A DNA stretch of 64,000 nt from Nitrospira sp. (GCA_029865225.1 JAOUHJ010000012.1:1-64000); one strand, 5' to 3'. Shown: positions 49,814 to 60,251, numbered from the stretch's first letter. Notes: generated by a model not told the origin, from the letters alone. Translations and numbers: made by a program.

Positions 49814-50332
49814 ATGGAAACCAGTATCGCGGGGGTCGTGGGTTTTCTGGAAGACAACGACAGCCTGATCAAACAGTTGATGGAGACTGCCGAGAGCGCG
49901 CATCAGGAGATCAGCGATTTGTCTGTTCAGGTAGACCATGCTCGTGAAGAAGCGAATGGTTTGGTCGATCGGCTCGGTGCCGTGGAATTTGCGGTCGGGA
50001 AGACTGATGAAACCAGAGTCCGTCAAAAGGCGCTCTTGGAAGCAGTCGCGGCGCTGCGAAAAAAGTTCGAGACCTACAAAAACGACCCCCTTCGGCGCGG
50101 AATCTATGCGGCAGAGATTTCCAATCTCTACGTGCAGCTGGCCAATACCTTCAATAATGAGACGATTGCCCAGGTCGTCCCGTTCAGCACGGACGAAATC
50201 AAAACCTACAAAGATTTGATGAGAGAGGCGGTTCTCGACGCGGCATCTCGTAAGAAACGCGCCGCGGTCATTAAGGCTGCCGCGCGTGTTTCGAGGCTTG
50301 CGATCGGAATTGCCGGGAAATTGGCGGTGTGA
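49814..50332 (+). CDS. Cytoplasmic-type coiled-coil protein, function unknown
   Basis: SD aggagg upstream; helical composition, no signal peptide. Confidence 0.72.
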   Translation: METSIAGVVGFLEDNDSLIKQLMETAESAHQEISDLSVQVDHAREEANGLVDRLGAVEFAVGKTDETRVRQKALLEAVAALRKKFETYKNDPLRRGIYAAEISNLYVQLANTFNNETIAQVVPFSTDEIKTYKDLMREAVLDAASRKKRAAVIKAAARVSRLAIGIAGKLAV

Positions 50333-50351
50333 GGGTGTGAAAGACCGATCG

Positions 50352-51125
50352 ATGCGACAGGCGTTCGTTCTCTGCATGGTTGTGGGGATTGGGAGCGGGT
50401 GCACGCTGGATGCCGGCTCACGTGGCCCCTTTGGACCTGAGGATCCGGAAACCGCAGCGCAGAAGGCCAAGTTGCCTGAGGAGGTTCCTTCTCCTCACAG
50501 TCTTCAGTTTACCGGTGAAGAGACCGCTGGGCACCACAAACCGAAAATGGTTGGTGTTTCTGGAGAGACAGCCGTGAAGCGGGCTGTCAATGAATCGGTC
50601 GTGCTGACTGCCGACGAGGTGGCGACCTTCCGAACGGTGGCCGAGAACGACCGAGGCGTCATTCCGCAGCTTGGGAGCCGTTGGGCCTTCATCGACGCCG
50701 ACCGGATTCCACCGGATGGCAAAATTACATTTGGCTGTTGTCGGCAGACCACCGGCCTGGTTCGCCTTGTTTATTACAGCTACAGTCAGAATGTGGCTGT
50801 CGAAGTCCGTGTGAAGAAATCAGGTGTTCTTAGTGTCGATCGGCGTGACGGGTATCAGCCACCGGAAGGTCAACAAGATGTGCAACGGGGAATCGAATTA
50901 GCCAAAGCGGACCCTCGTCTGGTCGGTAAAGTCGACCAACTACAAGGGCACGGACTTCTGATGCAGCCTGATCAGGGATTCTTTCGAAATGATCCGGGCT
51001 ACGGCCATCGGACGATATGGATTACGTTTTCAGAGGGACAGGGCGGTGATCCCAAATTTTGGGCGGTTATTGACCTCACGGAAGATAAAGTTCTCGAGGC
51101 CGGTGAAGAGCCGCCTCGTTCGTGA
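50352..51125 (+). CDS. Lipoprotein resembling copper amine oxidase N2/N3 domains
   Basis: Lipobox GSGC; LTADEVATFRTV, late region GYGHRTIWITFSEGQGGDPKFWAVIDLTEDKV; directly precedes the CuAO catalytic-domain-like gene. Confidence 0.55.
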   Translation: MRQAFVLCMVVGIGSGCTLDAGSRGPFGPEDPETAAQKAKLPEEVPSPHSLQFTGEETAGHHKPKMVGVSGETAVKRAVNESVVLTADEVATFRTVAENDRGVIPQLGSRWAFIDADRIPPDGKITFGCCRQTTGLVRLVYYSYSQNVAVEVRVKKSGVLSVDRRDGYQPPEGQQDVQRGIELAKADPRLVGKVDQLQGHGLLMQPDQGFFRNDPGYGHRTIWITFSEGQGGDPKFWAVIDLTEDKVLEAGEEPPRS

Positions 51126-51135
51126 GAGGAGGGTG

Positions 51136-52116
51136 ATGAAGAGAATCTGTTCTATCGGTGTCTTGCTGCTCTGCATGTTTTCCTGGTTGGGAACGGCTTT
51201 CGCCGAGACACAGTCCGAACACGTGACCTGGGGGCCGTGGAGTTTCGACTGGGAGGTTCGGGACAACACAGGGCTCGCACTGCGAAACGTGAAGTACGCC
51301 GATGAGCTGATACTCGCCAAGGCCAGTATGCCGGTGGTTCGTGTGAAGTACGTCAAGGAGCGGGTCTGGTGGAATCCGTTTACGTGGTTCGGCTCGCGTG
51401 CTGATAGCGGGCGATGTGGACCATTTCAAGACCGGCTGCGGTGGCAGGATCTGGTTCCGATCCTGAATTGCGGTGATCAAAAGGTCTGCATAGAAAGCTC
51501 AACCCAGAATACCGCGAAGTGGCTCGAGGTGGGCATCTATGCGCGAATTGGCGAATATCATCTGTATCAATCATGGCATCTCTCGGAAGATGGGGAAATC
51601 CGTCCCGTGCTGCATAGCCGAGGCCTATCGTGCAATACCGACCATGATCACCATCCCTATTGGCGTTTCGACTTTGATATTAACGGGAATGGAATGGACC
51701 AAGTCTTTGTACATGAAGACGGCGGGGCAGATTATGGATGGGGTCCAGGGTGGAGGAAGTACACGAATGAGCGAAATGATGTCAAGATTCCTGTGCTCAA
51801 CAAGACGTGGTTGATTCGTGATCAACTGAACGGCCACGGGGTCTGGGTGATCCCCGGTACAGGGTACGATCCATTAAAGGACGATGGCGAGCGGGACAAG
51901 TTTGCTGATTTCGATGTGGCCATCCGTCGCGCCAACGTGAGCGAGGATGTGCCATGGAGCTTTGGAGCACGCGGCCAACTTGGGTATGACGAAGACAATC
52001 AAGGTGTCCAAGAGCAAGACATTGTGTTCTGGTACGTGGCTCATCTCCCCCATAGAGCTGCCCTGGGTCCGACGAAATGGCTGACCCTTGGACCCATCCT
52101 CCGTGTGCAGCGGTAG
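51136..52116 (+). CDS. Secreted copper amine oxidase catalytic-domain-like protein
   Basis: Signal peptide ending AFA; FDWEVRDNTGLALRNVKYADELILAKASMP; GEYHLYQSWHLSEDGEI; HDHHPYWRFDFDINGNG; QDIVFWYVAHLPH. Confidence 0.72.
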   Translation: MKRICSIGVLLLCMFSWLGTAFAETQSEHVTWGPWSFDWEVRDNTGLALRNVKYADELILAKASMPVVRVKYVKERVWWNPFTWFGSRADSGRCGPFQDRLRWQDLVPILNCGDQKVCIESSTQNTAKWLEVGIYARIGEYHLYQSWHLSEDGEIRPVLHSRGLSCNTDHDHHPYWRFDFDINGNGMDQVFVHEDGGADYGWGPGWRKYTNERNDVKIPVLNKTWLIRDQLNGHGVWVIPGTGYDPLKDDGERDKFADFDVAIRRANVSEDVPWSFGARGQLGYDEDNQGVQEQDIVFWYVAHLPHRAALGPTKWLTLGPILRVQR

Positions 52117-52357
52117 CATTCTGCAGGCCTGCCAACTCACAGGAAAAATAGTAGAGAAGTCTGATCTTGTATCCTGTATCACCTGTATCAATTGTTGTCC
52201 TTTCGGATAGCGATGGCATAGCTTATGCTTGCTCAAATATCCGGAAGAAATTTGAATTTTCCCAGTTGACAGGCAGGATTGAAGAGGTATAGAGAGAAAC
52301 AATAGCTCACTGTCTGCACGATTCTCCAAATGATTCCGAATCAAGGAGGAGGTGAAG

Positions 52358-52429
52358 ATGGAAGATCTTAGTCCACCGGATCACAGCGGCCCGCCGAGTT
52401 ATGGGCGGGCGTCTCACCAGTCACGCTAG
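52358..52429 (+). CDS. Putative 23-aa micro-ORF MEDLSPPDHSGPPSYGRASHQSR
   Basis: Strong SD aaggaggaggtgaag directly upstream of the ATG. Confidence 0.4.
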   Translation: MEDLSPPDHSGPPSYGRASHQSR

Positions 52430-52810
52430 CCGGTTCTCCATCGGCTGTCCCGTTCCCGCGTAGGGGCTCAATTTATAACGACGAGTCTGGTGGAGACAGT
52501 GGTTGGCCTGCGAATTCGTTTGCTAGTAATCGGATTCCATTGCTCCTGGCGAAGCGCTCGTAATCCCATTCCTCGATCGGGTCCCTATCAGCACAAATGA
52601 GATCTACCTGGCGTCCTAAGCGCCTCGCGCGGGCAACGTTCCTCTTGTGGGAACAGTTGCCCGCAGCGGTGTTGTCAGGTTTATCAGGAGTAGAAGGGTC
52701 TGAGGGAGGGAAGATGTTTATACTGTGTGAGGTCATGTGCGTGAGAATATTGCGGGGAGGAACGCAACGTCCGCATTCATGATACGAACGAAAGGCGAAA
52801 GGAGTAGCAG

Positions 52811-52894
52811 ATGGATACTACTTTCATAATATTCGCAGGCGTCATGCTCGCGATTCTCCTTGGTGGAATAGTCGTCTACAAGAAAAGTCAGTAG
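52811..52894 (+). CDS. 27-aa single-TM microprotein MDTTFIIFAGVMLAILLGGIVVYKKSQ
   Basis: SD aaaggag 7-8 nt upstream; hydrophobic segment with positive C-terminal tail. Confidence 0.6.
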   Translation: MDTTFIIFAGVMLAILLGGIVVYKKSQ

Positions 52895-53052
52895 GGAACG
52901 AAGGAGAAAGGGGATCCGTTCAGTTTTCTGTTCCTATACTCTGATTGCCAGTTGATGCACCGGTACGATGTGTATGTGCCGGTGCCTTGGGCTTGGGTTT
53001 TGCCTTAAGAGTGGAGGCGTCTTGTCCCAAGCGCTACGAGTGAGGAGGTGAT

Positions 53053-53601
53053 TTACTTCGACGCCTCCCCACTGGATGGAAACAGAATGTAGGGCTTGGG
53101 CGGTTCCTGATCCGGTGGGAGGTAGGTGGGTGCCGGTTCGCCGGCTGGTCCAAGATGTCGGATGAATCGATAGATCGCTCGCAAGTCTTCATCCGTCATT
53201 TCGCGCAGGACGAACCAGGGCATTGGAGGGCGAAACTCGACGGCGCGTGATACCTGGATCCACTGGCCTTCCGAGAGATTTTGCATATAGAGCCGTAAAT
53301 TGCTTGCGTACGTTGTTCCCCAGGGACCACGCCAACCGATCGAGTCTCCTTTGAGCCAGTCTTGCTCAGGTATCTTTCCAGCCGCTTCTGCATAGCTGGT
53401 AGTATGGCAGTCGTTGCAGCCGGCAATCTTGATGAGATACCGACCTCGCTCCTCGGTCTTTTTGTCCAATTTCTTGTCCAAGGGCGGCTTCACTTGGCCC
53501 ATGTTCTGGCCTTTGTCTCCCGCGGCCTCCGCATCCGTCATCACGGGTAGCATCAGAAATAGACAGAGAAGTGAAGTTAGAACGGTGTGAGCAAGGGGCA
53601 T
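53053..53601 (-). CDS. Secreted monoheme c-type cytochrome
   Basis: Signal peptide; CNDCH heme motif; later Met residues in MPWFVLREMTDEDLRAIYRFIRHLG. Confidence 0.88.
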   Translation of the reverse strand: MPLAHTVLTSLLCLFLMLPVMTDAEAAGDKGQNMGQVKPPLDKKLDKKTEERGRYLIKIAGCNDCHTTSYAEAAGKIPEQDWLKGDSIGWRGPWGTTYASNLRLYMQNLSEGQWIQVSRAVEFRPPMPWFVLREMTDEDLRAIYRFIRHLGPAGEPAPTYLPPDQEPPKPYILFPSSGEASK

Positions 53602-53641
53602 CGTGTATTCTCCATTTGAAGATCCACTGCGGGTTGCCGGA

Positions 53642-53815
53642 TCAATAGTCGTCGATCTCGTCTGTCTCGTCGATCATCTCAGCTGTGATCTCGTCGGTTT
53701 CAGCGGTCCATTGAGCCAACGGAATACCTTTCGCCTTCAAGATCGCCTCCTGCTCCGTTCCCGCAGCCAGTGTCAAATCGTATGTGATGGTCTGTCTGAC
53801 CTGAAACATTTTCAT
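53642..53815 (-). CDS. 57-aa hypothetical protein with acidic tail
   Basis: MKMFQVRQTITYDLTLAAGTEQEAILKAKGIPLAQWTAETDEITAEMIDETDEIDDY, read from sequence; below the ORF-track size cutoff. Confidence 0.5.
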   Translation of the reverse strand: MKMFQVRQTITYDLTLAAGTEQEAILKAKGIPLAQWTAETDEITAEMIDETDEIDDY

Positions 53816-54155
53816 AGGTCGGTTACCTTTATTTGTAGCAAGTGATACGTGATCTTAAGGGTAAAATCGATAGTAGATCATTCCCTTGACGATGAGCGGT
53901 CTTTGCCTAACAGCCACAAGAGGTCCGTAGAGATTCCCTAACCGAAACAGGACTTCTGGTGCGGTCGTATCTGGATATTGTAATCGATTCGACCATGGAT
54001 ACCATAGAGGGTAATTTATTCTCTCGTTCGACCACATCATTGATCGTTACCTTGACTCCATTTCCGTCGCTTTGTTAGAGTGTTCAACCCAAGTCTAAGC
54101 GATTGAAAGATCCACTGTTTCTGAACCGTTCCCATAAGCAAATCGAGGCAACACC

Positions 54156-57125
54156 GTGATGAAAGACTGGCTCTTTGATGACATCCGCTACGCCGATCGG
54201 TTCCGTCTCTTCGTTCAAGGTCTTCATGATGAATGGGGTGGTGGGGATTCGGTAGCGGAGGAGGAAGAACTTCCGTCTCCTCCCCAGAATGTTCAGGCCA
54301 AACCCGGCAACGGACGTATTACGATTACATGGGATTCGGTTCCGGATGCCATGTATTACAACCTCTATTTTCAGACGACGAAGGGCGTACAGATCAAGTT
54401 TTCCGAGCTGACCCGTCCGATTGCCAGCTCCGACGATTTCAAGAGTGTCATCGGTGTGAAAAAAGAGAAGGCCAGCTGTATCGAAGGTCCGACCAGTCCT
54501 TACGTTCACGACGACCTTGCGAATGGGACCTGTTATCACTATGTGGTCACTGTGGTGACCTCGAAGGGAGAAAGTCCTGAATCGCAAGAAGTGATGGCAA
54601 TTCCGTCGCCGTATCTCCTCTCGATGGTGATTGGTCGGGAAGGTGTGGAGGATGGTGAGCTCAGCTCCCCCACGGGGGTTGCGCTCGACAAGGACGGCAA
54701 TATCTACGTGGCCGATACCGACAACCATTCGATCCAAAAATTCGACAAGACCGGAACGTTTTTGGCTCGATGGGGGGGTGAGCCCAGTTCCCAGGAAGGG
54801 CAGTTCTATTATCCACGAGGGCTGGCGGTTGGACCGGACGATGTTGTGTATGTGGCTGATAGCGGAAATAACCGTGTGCAAAAGTTCGATTTGGAAGGCA
54901 ATGTGCAGAAGGCCTGGGGCAAGTTTGGGTTTGCCTGGCGCGGTGCCGATATGGGCCGCTTCGACGTGCCGTGGGGACTCACGACGGATCAAGACGGGAA
55001 TGTCTATGTGTCTGATACCAGCAACTCGCGCATTCAAAAGTTCCAAGCCGATGGCCAACCGCTGTTGAAATGGGGACGCGACGGCAGCTTCGACGGGGCA
55101 TTCTTTTTCCCCCGCGGTGTGGCGGTGGATTTCGTCGGCAATATCTATGTCGCCGATGAGAGCAATAACCGTATTCAAAAGTTCGATACCCGCGGCAGCT
55201 TTTTGACGAAATGGGGTCGCGAGGGAAATGGACCTGGACAGTTCAAGTCGCCGTGGGGCATCGCGTGCGATGCACTCGGGAACGTCTATGTCGTCGATAG
55301 TGGAAATCACCGAATTCAGAAGTTCGACGGCAACGGAACCTTTCTCTGCTCGTTCGGCAATCGAGGGAAAACCGAGGGGCAGCTCAATTTCCCCTATGGG
55401 ATCGCAGTGGATAAGGAAGGGTGCGTCTTCGTCGTCGATAGCGGCAATAACCGCGTGCTCAAGTACATACCGACTGAAGAAGAAATGAATCGTGGTAAAG
55501 AGCAGCCGACGCAGGTAGAGGAGGTCGGATCAATACAGCCACCCCGCAGTCTTGCGGTGAAGGCCGGCGATACGGAGGTTTTCCTGAGCTGGATGGAAGT
55601 GCCGGGCGCCCAAGCCTACAACCTCTATTTCAGTACCTCTCCTCATCTCACGATACAAGGAGCGACCAAGATCGAAGGCGTGACGAATCCCTATACGCAC
55701 GAAGGTCTTACGAACGATACCCCTTATTTTTATGCGGTGACGGCGTCATTCGAAGATGGGGCGGAAAGCGGCTTATCGGAAGAAGTGACGGCGACGCCTG
55801 TCCTGATTGATATCACGGCACCGCAGAATCCGTATGCGGTGATCAACCACGGAGCGTTCATGACGAACTCACCGGATATCGTCGTGACGATCTCAGCCAC
55901 CGATTTAGACACGGGGGTCGGCGCCTATTTCATTTCGGAAAGCCCATTGACTCCCATGGCCGGTACTCCGGGGTGGGTCGAGGTGACACCGGCCATCAAG
56001 TTTGGGGCGACCATTCCCTTTATACTGTCCCCTACGGACGGGCAAAAAACGATTTACGTGTGGTTTAAGGATGTCGGCAATAATGTCTCGACACCAGCGA
56101 CCGCGACCATTCTGGTCAATACGTCCGGATATCTGTGTGTGGCGAAATGGGGGAAGCCGGGTCGTGGCGCGTCGCTGTTACATGGCGGCGAATTCATGGC
56201 ACCCATGTATGGACTCGCCGTGGATCAGCAGGGATCGCTGTTTGTCGTCGACAACGGCAACAATCGCATTCAGAAGTTCGATAACGCTGGAAACTTCATT
56301 ATCCTCTGGGGGAACTTCGGGTCGGCGAACGCCAACTTTCACAATCCGACTGGGATGGCCTGCGACGGGAAAGGCGATGTCTGGGTGGTCGACACGAACA
56401 ATCATCGCGTGCAAAAGTTCGATGGCAAGCTTGGTGGATATCTGATGAAATTCGGCTCGCGTGGGAACGGCGAGGGGCAGTTTAATGCCCCGTGGGGGAT
56501 CGCGGTCGACCGTGTACGTGGCTACCTCTATGTCGTCGACAGCGCAAATTTCCGTGTACAAAAGTTCGACATGACGGGCGAGTTCATCATGGCCTGGGGC
56601 AGCTTTGGGAATGGCGATGGGCAGTTCTATTTTCCGCGCGGCGTGGCCGTCGATCAGGAGGATGGATCGGTCTACGTCGTCGACATGGGGAACCATCGCA
56701 TCCAGAAATTCGACACCAGTACCAATGTGTTGCCGCAGTTGTTGACGAAGTGGGGAGGCAGTCCAGCTGCCGGGCATGCCAGCAGTCCGTTGGCACAGGA
56801 AGCCGGTCAGTTGCGCTCCCCTTGGGGAATTACCGTCGATGGGGCCGGCGACGTGTACGTGACAGATACGGGCAATCACCGCATCGAAAAATTCGACCGT
56901 GAGGGGAATTTCATCACGCAATGGGGCGGGTTCGGAAACGGTGACGGGCAATTCAATTTTCCCTATGGGATTGCGGTCGATGCGAAGGGGAGTGTCTTTG
57001 TCGTCGACAGCGGCAACACGCGCGTGCAGCAGTTCATGCCTGCGGAAGAGGGCAGTGAGCGGTTGCAGGATGAGGCCGAGGAGCTGGCTGAGTTGGAGAA
57101 GGCGCAACGAACCCAGAAAGTCTGA
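54156..57125 (+). CDS. Multidomain NHL-repeat beta-propeller protein with fibronectin type III domains
   Basis: Twelve repeats of the [24 protein letters not shown] type in two groups of six; FN3-like segments before each group. Confidence 0.93.
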   Translation: MMKDWLFDDIRYADRFRLFVQGLHDEWGGGDSVAEEEELPSPPQNVQAKPGNGRITITWDSVPDAMYYNLYFQTTKGVQIKFSELTRPIASSDDFKSVIGVKKEKASCIEGPTSPYVHDDLANGTCYHYVVTVVTSKGESPESQEVMAIPSPYLLSMVIGREGVEDGELSSPTGVALDKDGNIYVADTDNHSIQKFDKTGTFLARWGGEPSSQEGQFYYPRGLAVGPDDVVYVADSGNNRVQKFDLEGNVQKAWGKFGFAWRGADMGRFDVPWGLTTDQDGNVYVSDTSNSRIQKFQADGQPLLKWGRDGSFDGAFFFPRGVAVDFVGNIYVADESNNRIQKFDTRGSFLTKWGREGNGPGQFKSPWGIACDALGNVYVVDSGNHRIQKFDGNGTFLCSFGNRGKTEGQLNFPYGIAVDKEGCVFVVDSGNNRVLKYIPTEEEMNRGKEQPTQVEEVGSIQPPRSLAVKAGDTEVFLSWMEVPGAQAYNLYFSTSPHLTIQGATKIEGVTNPYTHEGLTNDTPYFYAVTASFEDGAESGLSEEVTATPVLIDITAPQNPYAVINHGAFMTNSPDIVVTISATDLDTGVGAYFISESPLTPMAGTPGWVEVTPAIKFGATIPFILSPTDGQKTIYVWFKDVGNNVSTPATATILVNTSGYLCVAKWGKPGRGASLLHGGEFMAPMYGLAVDQQGSLFVVDNGNNRIQKFDNAGNFIILWGNFGSANANFHNPTGMACDGKGDVWVVDTNNHRVQKFDGKLGGYLMKFGSRGNGEGQFNAPWGIAVDRVRGYLYVVDSANFRVQKFDMTGEFIMAWGSFGNGDGQFYFPRGVAVDQEDGSVYVVDMGNHRIQKFDTSTNVLPQLLTKWGGSPAAGHASSPLAQEAGQLRSPWGITVDGAGDVYVTDTGNHRIEKFDREGNFITQWGGFGNGDGQFNFPYGIAVDAKGSVFVVDSGNTRVQQFMPAEEGSERLQDEAEELAELEKAQRTQKV

Positions 57126-57135
57126 AGAGGGAACG

Positions 57136-58602
57136 ATGCTTGATAAAGAACCGCGACTGGGATTGACCTACGACGATGTGGTCCTCATGCCGGCCAAGTC
57201 TCAGATTCTGCCCAACGATGTTGAAACCGGCACTCAGCTGTCGCGCAATATCCGGATCAATATTCCGCTCGTCAGTGCCGCGATGGATACCGTGACAGAA
57301 GCTCGACTGGCGATCGCCATGGCGCGCGAAGGTGGGATGGGCATCATTCATCGGGTGCTGTCTCCGGCCGATCAAGCGATCGAAGTGGATAAGGTCAAGA
57401 AATCGGAGAGCGGAATGATTCTGGATCCGGTGACGATTTCGCCGGATGAAACAATTCGCGATGCCCACCAGCTGATGGCGAAGTATCGGATCTCCGGCAT
57501 TCCTGTCACCAAGGGGCGCCAGCTGGTCGGGATCCTCACCAATCGGGATCTCCGATTCGAAAGCCGGATGGACCTGAAGGTTTCACAAGTCATGAAGCGG
57601 GAACGGTTGGTGACGGCGCCGGAGGGCACCAGTCTGGAGAAGGCGCGAGAAATTCTCCATGAACATCGAATTGAAAAGCTGCCCGTCGTGAACAAACAAT
57701 ATGAGCTGAAAGGCCTCATTACCATCAAGGATATTGAAAAACGTATCAAGTATCCCAACGCCTGTAAGGATGGTCATGGGCGGTTACGGGTGGGCGCCGC
57801 GGTCGGAGTAGGGCGGGATACGGAAGAGCGAGTGACTCTGCTGAAAAAATCCGGTGTGGATCTGGTGGTGATCGACACGGCGCACGGGCATTCGCAGGCC
57901 GTACTGGATACTGCAAGGATGATCAAGAAGCTGTATCCGGATCTTGAGCTGGTGGCGGGAAATATCGGCACGGCCGAGGCAGCGAAAGACCTGCTCAAAG
58001 TTGGAGTCGATGCGGTGAAGGTTGGGGTCGGACCGGGATCGATCTGTACGACGCGCATCGTGTCGGGCGCCGGGATGCCACAGTTGACCGCCATCGCAGA
58101 TTGCGCCAAGGTTTTGAATAGAAGCGGAGTCCCGATCATTGCCGATGGAGGCATCAAGTTTTCTGGCGACATCACAAAGGCCCTGGCTGCCGGGGCCTCG
58201 TCCGTCATGCTCGGCGGGCTCTTTGCCGGATCCGAAGAATCTCCCGGCGAGACGGTCCTCTATCAAGCGAGAACTTACAAAGTGTATCGCGGCATGGGTT
58301 CTATCGGGGCAATGGAGCGGGGTGGCGGAGATCGATACGGACAGGCAGGCCGGTCGGCGCAGAAGCTTGTTCCGGAAGGGATAGAGGGACGCGTTCCCTA
58401 TAAAGGCCCGTTGGCAGCGGTCGTGTACCAGTTGGTCGGCGGCGTCAAGTCGGGGATGGGCTACTGCGGTTGTAAAACGATTGCTGATCTGCAACGGAAG
58501 GCCACGTTCATCAGACAATCCGTGGCCGGTCTCCGTGAAAGCCACGTGCATGACGTGATCATTACCAAAGAGGCACCAAACTACCGGATGGATTGGGAAT
58601 AG
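57136..58602 (+). CDS. guaB: IMP dehydrogenase with CBS pair
   Basis: [53 protein letters not shown]; start at 57136. Confidence 0.97.
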   Translation: MLDKEPRLGLTYDDVVLMPAKSQILPNDVETGTQLSRNIRINIPLVSAAMDTVTEARLAIAMAREGGMGIIHRVLSPADQAIEVDKVKKSESGMILDPVTISPDETIRDAHQLMAKYRISGIPVTKGRQLVGILTNRDLRFESRMDLKVSQVMKRERLVTAPEGTSLEKAREILHEHRIEKLPVVNKQYELKGLITIKDIEKRIKYPNACKDGHGRLRVGAAVGVGRDTEERVTLLKKSGVDLVVIDTAHGHSQAVLDTARMIKKLYPDLELVAGNIGTAEAAKDLLKVGVDAVKVGVGPGSICTTRIVSGAGMPQLTAIADCAKVLNRSGVPIIADGGIKFSGDITKALAAGASSVMLGGLFAGSEESPGETVLYQARTYKVYRGMGSIGAMERGGGDRYGQAGRSAQKLVPEGIEGRVPYKGPLAAVVYQLVGGVKSGMGYCGCKTIADLQRKATFIRQSVAGLRESHVHDVIITKEAPNYRMDWE

Positions 58603-58605
58603 GTA

Positions 58606-58689
58606 CGTGAAAGGTAAAATGTGAAATGTTTTTCCTAGAAGCGTTTCGTCGATCGCTCTCATCTAACCTCTAACGTTTTACTTTTCACG
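58606..58689. repeat. Inverted repeat in the guaB-guaA gap
   Basis: cgtgaaaggtaaaatgt (58606-58622) / acgttttacttttcacg (58673-58689), 15 of 17 positions pair. Confidence 0.6.
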
Positions 58690-58694
58690 CTGCG

Positions 58695-60251
58695 ATGGAA
58701 CTCTGGCACGATAGAATTCTCGTCCTCGATTTCGGCTCACAGTATACGCAGCTGATCGCTCGACGCATCCGCGAAGCCCAAGTCTATTCTCAAATTTTCC
58801 CTTGTACCGTCCCGCTGGCCACCATTCTGGCCTATCGGCCGAAGGGGATTGTGCTGTCCGGCGGACCCTCCAGCGTTTACGAGAAGAAAGCGCCGGTCAT
58901 CGCGAAGGAGCTCTTTGATCAACAGATTCCGATCCTCGGCATCTGCTACGGCATGCAGCTCGTCACGCATCTCTCCGGCGGAGAAGTCGGCAAGTCGTCG
59001 CATCGGGAGTATGGCCGCGCCGATCTCATGATCGACGATGAGAGCGATCTTTTTAAAGGTGTCGGCGCTGAAAAGAAGACGGCGGTGTGGATGTCGCACG
59101 GAGATCGCATCGAGCGGATGCCGCAAGGGTTTCGATCGATCGCCCACACGAGCAACTCGCCTGTCGCGGCAATGAAGCGCGACGATCATAAGCGCCGCAT
59201 CTATTGCTTGCAGTTCCATCCCGAAGTGGCACATACGCCGGAAGGGACGCAGATCCTCCGCAACTTCGTGTATGAGATTTGCGGCTGCAAACCGACCTGG
59301 ACCATGCAGTCTTATGTCGAGACGGCGGTCACACAGATTCGCCAACAGGTCGGGAAGGAGCGGGTGATTTGTGCATTAAGCGGTGGAGTGGATTCATCGG
59401 TGGCAGCGGCGCTCACGCACCGGGCGATCGGCGACCAACTGACGTGTATTTTTGTCGATAACGGAGTTTTACGGGCAGGGGAACGGGAACAAGTCCAAAA
59501 GACCTTCGCCTCGCAGCTGCATCTGAATCTACGGATTATGGACGGCACGAAGCAATTTCTGGCTGGTCTCAAAAATGTGACGGACCCGGAGCGAAAACGG
59601 AAGATCATCGGTAGGCAGTTCATCAAGCAATTCGAAGCGGAATCAAAGAAGCTCAAAGGCACCAAGTATCTCGTGCAAGGTACGCTCTATCCTGATGTGA
59701 TCGAGAGTGTGAGTTTTAAGGGGCCGTCCGCAACGATCAAGACACACCATAATGTTGGGGGATTGCCGGCTCGTATGAAACTCAAGCTGATTGAACCGCT
59801 TCGGGAGTTATTTAAGGATGAAGTCCGGGTGTTGGGCAAAGAGCTGGGATTGCCGGACGAAATTATCTGGCGACAACCGTTCCCAGGGCCAGGCTTAGCG
59901 ATTCGCGTGTTAGGGTCCGTGACTGCGGAACGGTTGGCGATCTTGCGCGCAGCGGAAGCGATCGTCGATCAGGAGATCCGAGCCGCAGGCCTCTATCGCG
60001 AGATCTGGCAAGCCTTTGCGGTGTTGTTGCCGATTAGGACCGTTGGGGTAATGGGCGATCAGCGGACCTACGAACATGTGATTGCGATTCGTGCCGTCAC
60101 GAGCGTGGATGGCATGACGGCGGATTGGGCCAGGATTCCAAATGACGTGCTGGGTCGCATGTCGAACCGCATCATCAATGAAGTAAAAGGCGTGAATCGG
60201 GTCGTATACGACATCAGCTCTAAACCACCCAGTACGATTGAATGGGAATAG
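58695..60251 (+). CDS. guaA: GMP synthase, glutamine-hydrolysing
   Basis: [24 protein letters not shown]-terminal [31 protein letters not shown]. Confidence 0.98.
   Translation: MELWHDRILVLDFGSQYTQLIARRIREAQVYSQIFPCTVPLATILAYRPKGIVLSGGPSSVYEKKAPVIAKELFDQQIPILGICYGMQLVTHLSGGEVGKSSHREYGRADLMIDDESDLFKGVGAEKKTAVWMSHGDRIERMPQGFRSIAHTSNSPVAAMKRDDHKRRIYCLQFHPEVAHTPEGTQILRNFVYEICGCKPTWTMQSYVETAVTQIRQQVGKERVICALSGGVDSSVAAALTHRAIGDQLTCIFVDNGVLRAGEREQVQKTFASQLHLNLRIMDGTKQFLAGLKNVTDPERKRKIIGRQFIKQFEAESKKLKGTKYLVQGTLYPDVIESVSFKGPSATIKTHHNVGGLPARMKLKLIEPLRELFKDEVRVLGKELGLPDEIIWRQPFPGPGLAIRVLGSVTAERLAILRAAEAIVDQEIRAAGLYREIWQAFAVLLPIRTVGVMGDQRTYEHVIAIRAVTSVDGMTADWARIPNDVLGRMSNRIINEVKGVNRVVYDISSKPPSTIEWE

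Noticed and set aside
49556-50470. 304-aa minus-strand ORF
   Set aside because: Antisense to the lipoprotein/coiled-coil cassette, whose sense ORFs have SD sites and signal peptides.
52473-52736. 87-aa minus-strand ORF in the gap after the CuAO-like gene
   Set aside because: No recognised domain and it spans the strong hairpin at 52629-52664; coding status not supported.
54084-55310. 408-aa minus-strand ORF
   Set aside because: Antisense to the NHL-repeat gene; its repeated HID(I/V)..R pattern mirrors the sense-strand tandem repeats.
56178-57107. 309-aa minus-strand ORF
   Set aside because: Also antisense to the second NHL propeller, same artefact.
57784-58662. 292-aa minus-strand ORF
   Set aside because: Antisense to guaB.
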